DNA of 64,000 nt from assembly GCA_022376515.1 (NCBI GenBank), contig WTXI01000171.1:1-64000 (forward strand). Reading direction: 5' to 3'. Positions within the stretch are counted from its first letter, which is position 1. Each line of letters opens with the position of its first letter. A program made the position numbers and the translations under genes. The notes under the pieces are model-generated. The model worked only from the letters and a program-made list of their open reading frames with translations. It was not told where the DNA came from and did not search any database. The DNA comes from Lactifluus volemus. Its lineage: Eukaryota > Basidiomycota > Agaricomycetes > Russulales > Russulaceae. Below, piece after piece: positions 37,077-48,850 of the stretch.

Positions 37077-40000
37077 GGTGAAAGGACAGAGACTTGAGAA
37101 ACACCCTATAAATGTTACACAGGAAGGGTTGCGATTGTGCAAACGGCAGGGTCAGCATTTATAATTGTCATGTTCTGGGCGAAGAGTAGACATCGGCCCG
37201 TAAGAATCATGTATGAGAAGCCTTCGCGGCTTGAACATGACGCTGACACATCTATTGCGGCGTGTACGTAAGATGCAGTTGTGATGCGGAGTGTAACGAG
37301 ATCAGAGTTCTCTTGGAGGCGTAAGTGACGCGAGCCTATCCACCGCGGGTAGCCCATCACCACCGTTACTAGGCATATACGCACATCCGTCTTAATTAGC
37401 AAGGGAGATAACTCTGGGATATGAATAAGGCAAATCCGTCGACCCTGTAATCGCGAAATTGCACAGGCGCGATCTTGTTCGAGCGAGCGCCGAGGAACTC
37501 CACTCTTCGACTGACAGTCACCGTAACAGGTGGTCGTCACATGATGTGTGTCTGATTCGCTAGCGTGCTAGGTAAAGATGTCGAATCTTTCCTATGCCAT
37601 AAACTGGCAGTGTTCGGCCCTATTTGATGGACTGCGTAGTTGAATCGGAGCAACTGGCAGCTGCCTCAATTTCCCGAGATCATCCCGGTCCATAATGATG
37701 GGTGTTCGGGATTGGTATTGTCACGGCAAATGTGGAAGAAATACTCTCATGGTATGGCATGTTCGGAAAAGCGATCACGCATGCTACAGTTTGGCGCCCG
37801 TCCCTTGGGTTTCACGAAGATCAGGAACCAATCAGTCGCTGAAACAAACAAATACCTCTGACCACTTATTGCCATCGGTACCTCCTGGATTACGTCCCAC
37901 GAAACTTGCATAGAAACCTCGCGGGATTAAAAAAAAAGCATGCCAAAGAAGAGGTCCCGTAATGAAATCCTGGCCAGCGCCATTACATGGGATGAGAACT
38001 AAGCAGGGACATTCCAAACTCGCCCCGGCGATGTAGACACTCTGGCATGAAAGGCCCTGCAGAATAGAATAGGAGAGTTGACACAGGAAATTAAGATGTT
38101 CCCAGAAGTAATGCAAGGGTTATTCCGATAATGAGGTGCATTCGAGGTAGACGATAGCTTTAGTAGAGGTCCGGTAGGTATTCAGCATAAACAGGTACGA
38201 CTCAATCTCCTTGCATGATCATTACTTCAGTCTCCCCTCGTCGGGAAGACTTACCCTTTGCAATGTATCAGCCTGCGGGACCGTAACTCGAGTACAGAAC
38301 ACAACTCAGGTTCGGATCGAAAAGGAGAATGTCAGAGAAGCGCTTTGACCCATCGGAGTTCAAAACTGTGCGGCCAAAAGCGACTGAGCGCCATCAGCTT
38401 TTTTTTTTGAATCCGGATTTTATACCGCCGCATGTTTACAAAGAACAAAGACGCGCTTGGCTACGTAGACTACGTGGGCCAGTGGTGGCTGTGTGTGGAA
38501 TGAGGGTGTGGGAAGGTGCGACTGAACTGTATCATGGCTCAACCTCACCTTTTCCTGGAGCTATGCTTCGTCTCATCCTTAGTGTCGCCATGTTACGCTT
38601 AAGCGGAATCACCGACCTTCTCCAAGCGGCTCACATATGACACCAACGCCTTGGTCGTTCAGTTTTATCGTTCATCACCCGCCGATTCTTCATTAACAAG
38701 CAAGCAGGTGCCTGTTTATGCACAGTCGACAATAGGTCGGGGAAAGCCATCAGACCAGCCTCGACCCCAGCACATTGCTATACAGTATCTTACCCGAACA
38801 AGGTATCCCTGCATACTATCGTCTGTCGTTGATCGTGACTAGGCATTTGAGCCTAGATGCCGTCCGCCATTTTCATCCCCGTTTACTTCGTCACTATACT
38901 TTACTCGCCCGTTTTCGCCGCGTCTCCCTACGCAACCATTACAGGTTTCAATGAACATAAATACCTGTGAAACCGTACTCGGAGGACCAGAAAACTGTTG
39001 CTGCATTCCCCTTCTTCGTCCCAATCGGTTCGCCTCAAGTCATGAATTTAAGTTTATATCGACCTTGTTCTACCTCTGCCATTAAGTGTTTCCTCACCAA
39101 TAACCCTTTCTCTCCAACCGCTGAAGTTCTTGTTGTCTCGCGACTGCTGCTCTCACTCTCTATCCTCCTCTACGACTCCCGAACTCACTCGCAAACGCCT
39201 AGTCTGCTCTCAGTAAGTGCCATAGGAGAGGACTCAAAAAGCATCTGTAAAGTACCGCACAAAGCCCAAGCATAGGGGGTAAAGTTGGTAACGTGACCGA
39301 GGTGACACCAGTAAGACATGCAGAAACACACAAGTTGGTGGGGGAGCACCAGCGGGGGAGGCGAAGAGACGAAAAGGAAAGGGCGGGCGGCAAGTCTTAT
39401 CATTACGTGTAAGAGCGCCGTATCACTTGATGATCTTGATCTGATTGATGGCCACTTCTCTTCTGCCCCAAACTGTTCGCAACTAATGGGAGGTTAATTT
39501 GCAGCTGACAGTGTTTCTGCGGATCAAATACAATGACTGTGCTTGCCACTGTTGCAAGTGTCGAAGAGAAACTTGAAGGTTGACAGGATTCAGTGTTGTG
39601 CCGGTCGGTGACCTCAGGTCAAAGTCACTGACCCGAAATCGTGAGAAAGTCACTAAAGGTCGTCAACAGTCACACTTTCGTTACTTTTGGGCGGTGCCAT
39701 CACTGCCATGGGGTCCTGTCTCTGTGCGCGCAAGAAGTCGTGCAACTGTCGTACATCAGACCTATTCTACTGAAGGTAATTTTGAACTCAGTGTGCGAAC
39801 ACGATATCCCATTATGTACATACAATGCAAACATCAATTGAATTACATAATATACTGGGACACCCCCTGGCACTCAATAAGGTTGTGGTCATGGTTGGGT
39901 TGCGAGAAGTCACATCGGTGACAGTCGGCGACTTTAACGACAGTCATGCGACCGGCACAACACTGACAGGATTTCCGTTTATTCATCAAGTTGGTAAGTA
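37077..40000. repeat. Inverted flank of copy F, then mixed duplicated DNA
   Basis: 37640-38120 is the reverse complement of the type-1 upstream module (compare 48860-49260, 56220-56600). 38340-38870 is the reverse complement of about 55440-55850 (shared GAACTCCGATGGG, CGTAACATGGCGAC and CCTGCTTGCTTGT). 39110-39210 shares TACGACTCCCGAACTCACTC-like sequence with 43840 and 52750. 39270-40000 shows no gene. Confidence 0.65.
37157..37163 (-). promoter_or_regulatory. TATA element of copy F
   Basis: TATAAAT in the context AATTATAAATGCTGACCCT, about 80 bases before the ATG. The same context precedes the type-1 genes at 40965 and 49777. Confidence 0.6.
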
Positions 40001-40822
40001 GCCAACAATGTCTTTGCGCTCACTTAAACATCGTTGATGTTGAAGTATAGGCACCATGATGAACGAAGACAGGAAGCGTGATATGTGTATATAAGATCAG
40101 CGCTCGCCACCGCTCCCCCAGAAACACCGTCGTCGTTTCCTTTTAATGCCCATAGGAATCTTATACGGCTATGGGGGTGGCCCGGGGGTCACTGGTACGC
40201 GGTTTTTATGTAAGTTCCATGGGAAAGAATCCAGGAACAGGTGATGATACATGGCCAGACGCGTTGCTTGTTGCAGCGATTGATTGTTTTCGTTATCTTC
40301 GTCAGACCGAAGGACGAGCGCCAAAACTGTTTCATTCATGCAGTGACCGCTTTTCCAAATCCAAACACGGCACCACCTTTGCCATTTGCCGTGGCCATAT
40401 CAATCGCGAAGGCCAAACATTACCGGGACGGACCAGGACCGTATCGGGAAACTAGGGTAGCATGAGAACTTCTACACCGCATCAACTAGTGCCGTGATTC
40501 ATCCACTTTGGTCGAACAGTCTCCTTCTGTTTGTGGCATAGGAATGACTCGAACATCAGTTACGTGGACTGTCCGTCGATGAATGGTGTTCCTCGGCGCT
40601 CGCTCGAACCACCGTACTTGTGCAACTTCGGGATTATCAAGTTGGTGAATTCGCCCTGTTTAGGTCACATCTTTGTGTGTCTCCCGTTCCATTTGACGTT
40701 ATCACTAACCTCTAAGAGAACTCTGATCTGATCATAGTCCGCATCACAACCACATATTATATACAGCGCCGCAGGACAGAAGTATCGGCGTCATGTTCAA
40801 GCCGCAAACATTCTCACCATTC

Positions 40823-40846
40823 GGTGTCAATTGTGACAGTGACACC
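40823..40846. promoter_or_regulatory. Inverted-repeat element upstream of copy G
   Basis: GGTGTCA, ten bases, TGACACC: perfect 7-base arms. The element and the following CTTCCGTTTAGGATACATTC are kept in front of copies I (49625-49648) and K (57103-57127, one arm base changed), about 120-155 bases before each ATG. Symmetry and position suggest a binding site for a dimeric regulator. Confidence 0.5.
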
Positions 40847-40892
40847 TTCCGTTTAGGATACATTCACAACTCATAGCCCAGAAGACGACAAC

Positions 40893-40899
40893 TATAAAT
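40893..40899 (+). promoter_or_regulatory. TATA element of copy G
   Basis: TATAAAT followed by GCTGACCCTACCATTTACACC, 66 bases before the ATG. The context is conserved in copies F, I and (as TATATAT) K. Confidence 0.6.
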
Positions 40900-40964
40900 G
40901 CTGACCCTACCATTTACACCTTCCTGTGTGACGCCAAAAAGGGTCCTCTTCAATCTTCTTCGCA

Positions 40965-42663
40965 ATGGTCGCAGAATCGTCTTCGATTCCTCCGGACATT
41001 TCCAGAATGTGAGTTGGCCAGCTGAATCCGGAGTCCGTCTATCCACTAACCACGTCCGTAGAACTGGCCCATTCGTATGCTTAGCTTTTTTGATGAGTGC
41101 CCCTACAACTTTCTCAGCCTTTCGACTAGCTCTTTGGCCCCATGATCAATTGGGCCCTGTACGGCGTTCTCTGTGTCCAGGCCTGTGGGTATCCCTACCT
41201 TCAACTTACGTTTAGACACCCCTCTTACCCAGCTCAGACGTGTACAGCTACAATTTCCCAGATGACAAACGATGGTTAAAATTTCTTTGTAGGTCTCCGC
41301 GATGATATGGATTTAAACCCAGTTGATGAGGAACTCTCGCCAGGCTGCTTTGTCTTTCTTCTGGAAACCGCCCAAACAGCTCTGACTGGAGTTGACGTCT
41401 ACCGCTGGTTCATTACTGGATTCGGAAACCTTGACAGCCTTAGGAATCCCAATGTTTCTGCCATAGACAGCCCGACTATGAGCGGGATCGTATCGCTCAT
41501 TGTCCAATTGTTCTACTGCTACCGGATCTGGACGCTACGCAAGCAGTTATGGTGGCTCTCCGGGATCATTGCCATTGTATGCATGTGTCATCTGTGTTCC
41601 CATGCTAACTTTTACTTACATTCATAAAGCTTTCCGTAACGCAAGTGTTTGGAGCATTATGGGGTGGGCTCAAGGTGACCCTTACTCAATTCGGTTCTAC
41701 ACTAAGGGTATATTAACACCAATCCCAGGCAGCTATACGTGGAACCTTTGGCAGTGTCAAGACCCCCGCTCCATATGTATGAATTTCCGACTCACCCCAT
41801 TTGTACCCTACTAATTATTTCCTGGCCTAGCTGTGGTTAATAACAAGCGCAGTCGTGGACATTCTGATTGCAGTGGCAATGTTATGGCTGGTATGTCATT
41901 GAGCCTCAAATCCTCCAGAATGTTAGATGGTTGCCTTCACAGCTAAGAAACACGCGAACCAACGGGAATGAGGGACGATTTTCGAGCTACGTTCTACCAC
42001 GCGTGGTAAGGCTTACCGTTGAAACGAACGTGCTAACCGGTAAATGTCTCTCAAAATAACTCCCTGCGACTTTTTTCTCACCAACTCTTAGCTACTGTCG
42101 CTATTATTTCTTTCGTCCTCTTCGTTGCCCTCCCCGTAAGTCCAAACTATGGCATTATATATGGAAAACTGTTTATATTGTCTTGACAGAATGAAATTTA
42201 CTACACCTGCCCGTATGTTTTCTGTATCTCCAAGTTGTATACCTGTTGACATCAATTGAAGGACCATGATTATCGGGAAATTGTAAGCCGCATCTTGCCA
42301 GTGTATCAAGCTCCAAGTTGTCCTTCTGACTCCTTGCATGCATGTAGGTATTCCAACACACTCTTTGTCACTCTCAACAATCGTATATACTTCCGCGATC
42401 GACCTTTCCCTGGGTCCATGGGAGATGACGGATACCTTGAACGAGGCTCTCACCCTCAGGCTTCCATTGGCGCGACTCGGAGGCCCTTGGCAACTGTCCC
42501 ACCGAAGTCCCCACAGTCGTCTACAACTAACCACACTTCCGAGTCAATCAGTCTTGATGAAGCTATCCCAAATGTCGAGGCTGAGAGGAAAAAGATTATA
42601 GCAGCGCAATCACTGTTAGCTCTGAACCTACGGCATGTCTTTAATCACGCTAACCGTCCGTAG
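40965..42663 (+). CDS. DUF6534-type membrane protein, type 1, copy G
   Basis: Model of the family in this window. Thirteen exons: 40965-41008, 41062-41074, 41130-41184, 41238-41288, 41344-41576, 41630-41674, 41729-41776, 41831-41890, 41943-42039, 42092-42135, 42190-42212, 42262-42282 and 42348-42663, total 1050 bases, 349 residues. Seven hydrophobic segments can be seen: around LFGPMINWALYGVLCVQ, CFVFLLETAQTALTG, SGIVSLIVQLFYCYRIW, LSGIIAILSVTQVFGALWGG, LWLITSAVVDILIAVAMLWL, ATVAIISFVLFVALP and IIGKLYSNTLFVTLN. The last carries the DUF6534 hallmark LYSNTL.VTLNNR. The polar tail is long and variable. Relative to copies I and K, one A is missing in the run after EAERK, which replaces the usual ending SSEPTACL by a different 18-residue tail ending NHANRP. 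Biochemical function of DUF6534 proteins is unknown. Confidence 0.9.
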
Positions 42664-43400
42664 TCATCTGACGCTATGTGTTCCCCATCATTAGGACCAA
42701 GTCGAGAAACTCGAGAGGAGCTATTACCCCCTCGGGAAATAACTCATGTTTGTGCACAGAAATGTTGAGGGAATCTTGCTTGTCGGAGGATGAACACGAA
42801 GCATAATCAGAAGTGACAAGTGACTGTAGTACTACATTCTATGAGCTCCATTGTCGTCTATCTTTAAATAAGTCTCTATTCTATGTTTGACTCGAGCTCT
42901 GAGTCGCTGCGTGCGACAAGCGCTGGACATGACCCGGGTGATGCAAACCTGAGCAATCTAAAGCTTTATTTATTCATTTTTTAAAATCCGCATTCGAATT
43001 GCGCTGAGTGTTTACAAAGAATGAAGACGTGCTGAGCTACGCGAAAACTCTGAGGTGTGAAGGTATACAGCACTTACTGTCATGAAGAAAACATTCTCGA
43101 ACGCCGATGCCGCATATCGCTCTTGTCCCAGCCGCTGACTCGGAGCCCGGCGAAGACGATATTGCGGGTGCCGCCCAAGCCAGTGTCGCTTGGCCCTTGA
43201 CACTGATGTGTTGACATGACAACAGATTATCTTGAATGTATAAATGCACGGTGTCGAATGTGGAGGCGAGCTTAAGTCCATCGAAGCTTCGAAGGCGCTA
43301 ATTCGACGTGCTAGTTCAGTCACGGCTACGCCAGTCACGGGCCCGCAGACAAGCCTTTGAGATTATCTCGAGACGCAACACACTTTCAGGAGCCTTCTGC
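42664..43400 (+). repeat. Type-1 downstream module, copy 1
   Basis: Begins TAGTCATCTGACGCTATGTG and includes GAAGACGTGCTGAGCTACGC and CGGAGCCCGGCGA. Same order recurs after copy I (51459-52200) and after copy K (58899-59665). No consistent reading frame across copies, so non-coding. Confidence 0.75.
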
Positions 43401-43409
43401 AGCTCATGC

Positions 43410-43725
43410 CGTATGGAAGACGAGCCCTGTGCTCGGAAGCAGTCTCTGAAGTAGTTATGTAGACTTTGATGGGTGCTACTGGTATGTCAATTGGATAGAC
43501 ATGTTTCGACATTCCTTCTTGTCAGGTATTCAGCGCGTGTCCTGGATGAACTTCCGACCGCTCTGGATCTGGATGGGATGGGTACGTGGAGCTTGTTAGG
43601 TCCCTCCGAGGAAAGATGGAGGTAAGCCCATAACTGGCATCTCGTCCATTGGCATCGCACACTACGCATCAAAGCACTTGCGGAAGGGATTGGAATTCGG
43701 TTTGATCCTAATCGCTCAGGCTGAA
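43410..43725 (+). pseudogene. STAND (NACHT-ankyrin) gene fragment, copy 2
   Basis: Reads YSARVLDELPTALDLDG after an intron-like segment ending TTCTTGTCAG, then LLGPSEER and, after a gap, AEGIGIRFDPNRSG. Closely related to the fragment at 52208; both follow a type-1 downstream module. The region after FDPN is lost here. Confidence 0.72.
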
Positions 43726-44790
43726 ATCACGAACATCATCACTTGGAGTTCTATGCCGCTCAGAAATGGGTTGACGACGCGCGGGTTGGGGAAGTGTCGT
43801 TTCGTTTTGGACACGAGGCATTGGCTCGCTGAGGTTCTTGTCGTCTCGCCCTTGCTGCTCTCTCACTCTCTGTATCGTCCCGGGCCTCTACGATTCCCGA
43901 ACTCACTCGCAGATACCTATATGGAAGAGGATTGGACCCAGAGGGCTGGAAAGGCATCAGCCTGAATGTAGTACCGCACAAAGCCCAAGCGGGTATAAAG
44001 GTAGTAACATGGCCGAGCCACTGATCATTGGGCGGGGCAGCGGGCGGCGGGCGGCAAATCTTATTATTACGTGTAGAGCGCCGGCCCAAAATGGCAAAAC
44101 CCTTTCGCGACTGGGAGGTTAGTCTAGCTGACAAGCCCTGACAATGACAAAACACCTGAGGACTAAATACCATGACTGCGCTTTTCATTGTGTTGAGGCT
44201 GGAGAAAAGTAGACAGTATTTTCATTCACTAGTACTAGTAGGTGACCAACCTTCTTAACACACGGCGCGTTTGCGCCCATGTTGACATCGTCGATGACTC
44301 GATGCTGAAATTCAGGCACCGACGGGCCACTGATGGATGGACGAACACGAGAGGCGTGATGTGTGCATACTAGTACAGTATGTGATGATCAACACTCCGC
44401 TCTCACCGTCTGGTATGCCCCACCGATTCTCCCCCACTGACATCGTCGTCATTTCCCTACTAAATCCCTTTAGTGTTTCCATAGAAGTCTTACATGGCCA
44501 TGGGGAATGGGGTGGGATAGGCCAAAAATGTCAATCCTGACGTTGCACCAACTTGGTTAGTTGGATTCTCTCGGCCCCATGACCTCCACAGCGAAAACGC
44601 GCCGGGTGTCATCGCCTCATCGGGATGATCGTGACGCTGTTCATTATTGTCTACTAGTTATGAATCTACTAGTCTCGGCCCCATAAATGCTGTACTTCCC
44701 ACTGCATGACATCGACAATCCATTAATACTGAAGTACCCTCTCCCTGCCCTTCCGCTGGTTTCGTTTTACCGTGACGAAAGGACAGAAAC
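43726..44790 (+). promoter_or_regulatory. Upstream region of type-2 copy H
   Basis: Contains the GAGGTTCTTGTCGTCTCGC...GATTCCCGAACTCACTC segment (43828-43910, also near 39120 and 52745), then from about 44240 the type-2 upstream module (CCAACCTTCTTAACA, later GCCCCACCGATTCTCCCCC). The start region keeps CCGTGACGAA-GGACAGAAAC before ATG, as in copies D and E. Confidence 0.5.
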
Positions 44791-46438
44791 ATGCCAGTGG
44801 TTGATGCCAGTTCCTCACCTACGAGCACTAGTACTGTGCCAGGTATCCCCACTTCATTGTAAGTTATTAAGTTGCATCAAGCACGCTTACCCTTGCTAAT
44901 TCAATATCCAGCACGGCTCCCCTGGTAAGTTGACGCTCTTCCGACTCGGTGTACTAGACCTACGATAATCCGAACAGCTCTTTGGTCCCCTTTTTAACTG
45001 GGCGTTGTACGGCGTTCTCCTTGTCCAGATCTGTATGGCACTCTCTTGCTCAGTTCGATTGTCCAACTGATCCAAGGAAAGATGTGTACAGCTACAATTT
45101 CCCAGATGATAGACGTTATCTGAAGTTCCTAGGTAAGCACTGGATGCTCACAGTGCTCACAGACACCTTTCGCATGACAAGGCTCATGGAAAGCCCTCGA
45201 CAGTTTATCTTGTCTTCTTCCTGGACACTGCCCAAACGATCCTGACAGGCCTCGACGCCTACCATTGGTTCGTTGATGGACTCAACAATCTTGAATTTCT
45301 CACGCGGCCTTGGTTTTCTCACGTCGACATCCCGATCCTGTCTGGGTTCGTTGCGCTCATTGTTCAAATGTTCCTTTGCTCTCGTATTTGGATATTGAAC
45401 AAACGGAGATGGTGGCTCTGCATAGTCATTTCTTTTGTATGTCGTCTGATACCTCCCACTCGCACCTTATGAAAGACTTATCTGCCCATAAACAGTTCTC
45501 TCTCGCCCAAGCAGCCGGGGCCTTTTGGGCCGGGTTCAAGGTGAGCAGTCACATCACAGAACTTTGTCACAGGTTGACATCTAACGCGCATTTCAGAATC
45601 TTAGCCTGAAATCGGGCGGCGTCATCAAGCCAAGTATATACGTATGTGTTCTCGGTTTTCTTGATCCTCTGGCAGGATCACAGTTGACTGCATTAGCTAT
45701 GGTTTGGTTCCAGTGTATTGACAGACGTTCTGATCGCGGTAGCAATGGTCTTTTTAGTATGTAATTACTGTCCCCGATTTCTTATCCGTTGACTTCTTGT
45801 GTTTCTAGCTCATCCAGAGACGCGACAACAAGAATCAATTCTCAAGCTACGTTTTACCCCGTGTGGTGCGACTTATTGTTGAAACAAATGTGTTGACTAG
45901 TACGTTCTTCCTGCGGTTCCAATATGTTTGCATCTCACCCCCTGCTGAGCTACTGTTGCCATCATTACTTTCATTCTCTTTGTCGCTTTCCCTGTGAGCA
46001 GAGGCAGAAACCCTTACTTCCAGTTCTGACCTAACGAACTATCTTTACAGAATAAATACTACTTTTTGGTTCCGTGCGTCTTTTCATCCCATAAATTGAC
46101 ATGCATCTGTGTTGAATATGCCTTGGAATAACAGGGACACAGTGATTGGGAAGCTGTAACTTACATGTTTATGTCACGCATAATCTTTTACTCACCCGAG
46201 CTATAGATATTCGAACACACTTTTGGTGACTCTAAACAATCGTATCTACTTCCGTGACCATCCATACCCGGGGGTTTCATGCGATAGTGTATACCTTGGT
46301 CCGAATCATGCTTCCAAGAATCGTCTCACAGTAGTCAAGCCCTTGGGTGTACATGTCCGGGCCCTCAAAACAAACGACACATTCTGCCTTGATACATTTT
46401 CACCTACAATGAATCTGGAGGAAGGAAGGGTGTTGTGA
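44791..46438 (+). CDS. DUF6534-type membrane protein, type 2, copy H
   Basis: Starts MPVVDASSSPTSTSTVPG, longer and more Ser/Thr-rich than copies D and E. Blocks: TAPL, LFGPLFNWALYGVLLVQ, YVYSYNFPDDRRYLKFL, YLVFFLDTAQTILTGLDAYHW, IVQMFLCSRIWILNKRRWW, FSLAQAAGAFWAGFK, NLSLKSGGVIKPSIY, LWFGSSVLTDVLIAVAMVFL, FSSYVLPRVVRLIVETNVLT, TVAIITFILFVAFP, TVIGKL, YSNTLLVTLNNRIYFRDHPY. It ends NLEEGRVL, slightly short of copies D and E. All joins read in phase. It is flanked left and right by STAND fragments in opposite orientations (43410 + and 47345 -). Confidence 0.87.
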
Positions 46439-47059
46439 TTGTTCCGGACATAAAGGTATGAAACCTCGCTGGCAATGCAGCCATTGGTCGGAATCTATCT
46501 GGTACGTGTCGTTATCCAGTTGGTTTGAACGAGTATCGTGATCACAAGCGGAGTTTGGATGTTTGTTGGGTGTGAAGGGACGGGGAATCTGTCCTGGATT
46601 GTTATCATAGCTAGGTTATACTTGTATTTCTATATCTTTAGTGTTGTCAGGAAACCCTATGACATCCCGTCACAAGTGCCAAGTCTCGCTCACTATGTTA
46701 CGTACCTTATCCTGTTGAGCAAGCGCGACTCGATGCTCCTGTTTACAGCTGTTCCAGAGCCACATTTTGCTCCACCAATGGCTTAATACAATGAGGCCAC
46801 TCCGAGCCGCGATGAGAACTCAGTAAAGGTCAATAACCTATCGAAGCCGTCTCCAACATCCCGTACCTACACGTGGCCAACCCATTTTTGAGCGGTGTAG
46901 AACGCAAAGAGGTCATGGTCGTGGTCGTACATCACTAACCAGTACATGTGACGCTAAGAACTCCTCAGTAAAGGAGTACTTGACGTCACATCAACTGGCT
47001 TCCGGGAAAATATGGATTTCGATGATTGTGATCAAACTTGAACGTGTTCTGACAGCGTT
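46439..47059. repeat. Type-2 downstream module, copy 1
   Basis: Shared with 53025-53650, e.g. GTGTTGTCAGGAAACCCTAT, ACTATGTTACGTACCTTATC and GAACGCAAAGAGGTC. Ends with a 19-base imperfect inverted repeat at about 46949-46995. No gene. Confidence 0.7.
46949..46995. repeat. Imperfect inverted repeat (hairpin), copy 2
   Basis: TGTGACGCTAAGAACTCCT and AGGAGTACTTGACGTCACA are reverse complements with three mismatches, separated by a 7-base loop (CAGTAAA side). Equivalent sequence occurs at about 30614-30662 (opposite strand sense) and 53557-53603. It borders the STAND fragments in all three places. Confidence 0.65.
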
Positions 47060-47345
47060 ACGTCCTCAGCGTCATCTGGACACCCGATGTCACTTCACGA
47101 CCAAGTCGGGGTCAAACCGAATTGCGAACCCTTTCGTGTGTTTTGAGGCGTAGCGTGCGATAAGGCAGTGGAAGTGATGTCCGTGATGGCCTCTTTCCTC
47201 GGAGGTGCCTAACGAGCTCTGCCCACGGATCCAATCCAGGACGTGAGGTGAACACCTGACAAGAAGGAATGTCGTAATGTGTCCAACTGGCATATTGTAG
47301 CACCCACCGGGGTCCATCGAGACTCGAGAGGGCGAGCACTGGGAC
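47060..47345 (-). pseudogene. STAND (NACHT-ankyrin) gene fragment, copy 3
   Basis: On the minus strand: TGCCAGTTGGACACATTACG corresponds to the CQLDTLR hallmark, then an intron-like stretch, then SLGTSEERGHHGHHFHCLIA, FAIRFDPDL and CPDDAEDVTLSE. Frames are broken between these pieces and RVLNELP is partly lost. Inverted relative to copies 1, 2 and 4. Confidence 0.75.
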
Positions 47346-47379
47346 AGGGCGTCACCCCGTCGGCCCTTTCCGAAAATGG

Positions 47380-47402
47380 CTTGGCTTGGCTTGGCTTGGC
47401 GG
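47380..47402 (+). repeat. (GGCTT)n microsatellite
   Basis: Four tandem GGCTT units. The duplicate locus at about 54022-54060 has a degenerate version with G/C changes, so the array has decayed or changed since the duplication. Confidence 0.75.
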
Positions 47403-48850
47403 TTCAAGCTCCAATATTCGCGGTGGGTGTTTGAGAAAGAAATTCAAAGCAACACACTAATGGTAATAGGCCTTGGGTAGTCATTGCGTCTTTGATGATA
47501 TCGGGCTGGTCTACACTTGCGTGCCGTATTTGACGATGTGTGATATGTCTAATCTCCAGCTTCTTTACCACCACCATTCGCGTTTTCTCGTGTCAGTTAG
47601 CCTAATTTTTTGCGGTACATCTCATGCACCAACATTTTTGTAAAATCTTTGCTGAGAAGCAAATGGATCTTCGTGAGAGTTATCGTTATATCGGTTGTTA
47701 CGAGGGGTCATACCGTGTCACGTGAGGAAGCTTTTTCAAACATATGTGAGATCTACAAGAGTGTCGTGGTTTGTGACAACATGTTTTGGAGGTTGATAGA
47801 TTATAATTCACAAAACACAGCGCGGAGGAATAAAGAACAACCCTTATTGCAAGACTTCAGCGAAGGACAAGGACCCCATTTTGGCGAAGTTTGCTGAGGG
47901 TACCAGAGCAGACGCATATGTGGTAAGGACCAAGCAAATTCATCACTGCCTGATATTTTCTTCTCAACTATATTGAGAGCATCCAATTGCATTTGAAATG
48001 CGGTGGGACAACATCGGCGGAGTCGTAACCGCCGTCGAGTTCTGCACCAACTATATGCTGTTGAAGGCCTTGGTAGTCTTCACTGGTAGTGTCTTATGAA
48101 CGGATAGACGCTGAAGTTACCTATTTTCTCTTTTCAAAGTTGGAGGCATCCGTCAAGGAGACTGCTCTGAAACGACGGCATCTAGGCTCAAACACCACGT
48201 CTCGGTTCTGACGCACGATGGTATGATGCCTTGTGTGGGGCAAGATATTGTAGGGAACTCGAGGCTTGTTTAGTTCGAGAGTCGACAATAGATAAAAATG
48301 AACGACGAAAGCACTCAACGCATCACGGTAGGCGTTAAGTGAGCATCACTCCCATCCAGGTACAGCGCTTCCTAAGGAGACAAGGCTATGGCAACTTGAA
48401 GTTGCCAACTTGAACCAAGATGTATTGAATGTCGAATGTGAGGCAACAGGAGCGGGTTGGGGATCCCGCTTGCTGAGGCTGAGACGAGGTGTGTGGGCCT
48501 CTACAGGGGGGCTGATTAGTCAACATACCTGATACGCGGAACTGTGGTGGCGCCGTTTTGAACTCCGATGGGGTTCAGTGATCCAGCTGATTCCAGCCGT
48601 CATGTAAGCAACATAAGCAACAGGGTTTCAAAAAAAAAAAAAGCAACAGGGCCTGTTTCCGACGTGAACCTGCTAATTTCCCGCCAGGTTGTTACATTGC
48701 GAGGGGTAAGTACAACCGAGGAGAGCAACGCGAATACTGAAATAAGAAAACATGATCATGCGAGGAGATTAGTTACCCGCAGTCGTACTACGCTGAAATG
48801 TCTACCGGGTATCCGCTAAACTTGACTAGTTATCGTCTAGCTCGAACGCA
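47403..48850 (+). repeat. Left block of tandem unit, copy 1
   Basis: Shared with 54055-56190 (for example GTCGAGTTVTGCACC, CGACGGCATCTAGGCTCAAA, TTTTGAACTCCGATGGG). Copy 2 is longer by several hundred bases. No frame is conserved in both copies, so it appears non-coding. A poly-A insertion lies at 48626-48640. Confidence 0.65.
48615..48651 (+). mobile_element. Poly-A insertion flanked by 11-base direct repeat
   Basis: AAGCAACAGGG at 48615-48625 is repeated at 48641-48651, enclosing TTTC plus an A run. The duplicated locus near 55865 reads GTAAGCAAAAGGCCT with no such insertion. This looks like a small retroposition-type insertion with target-site duplication, or a replication slippage product. 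Confidence 0.45.

Larger units (their letters stand above)
40001..40964 (+). promoter_or_regulatory. Upstream region of type-1 copy G
   Basis: From about 40150 this matches the upstream module of copies I and K (GTAAGTTCCATGGGAAAGAA and beyond). The first 150 bases instead resemble the type-2 upstream module, so a junction between two duplicated modules lies near 40150. A frame reading FYVSSMGKNPGTGDDTWPDA is open here but is broken in the other copies, so I do not call it a gene. Confidence 0.55.
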
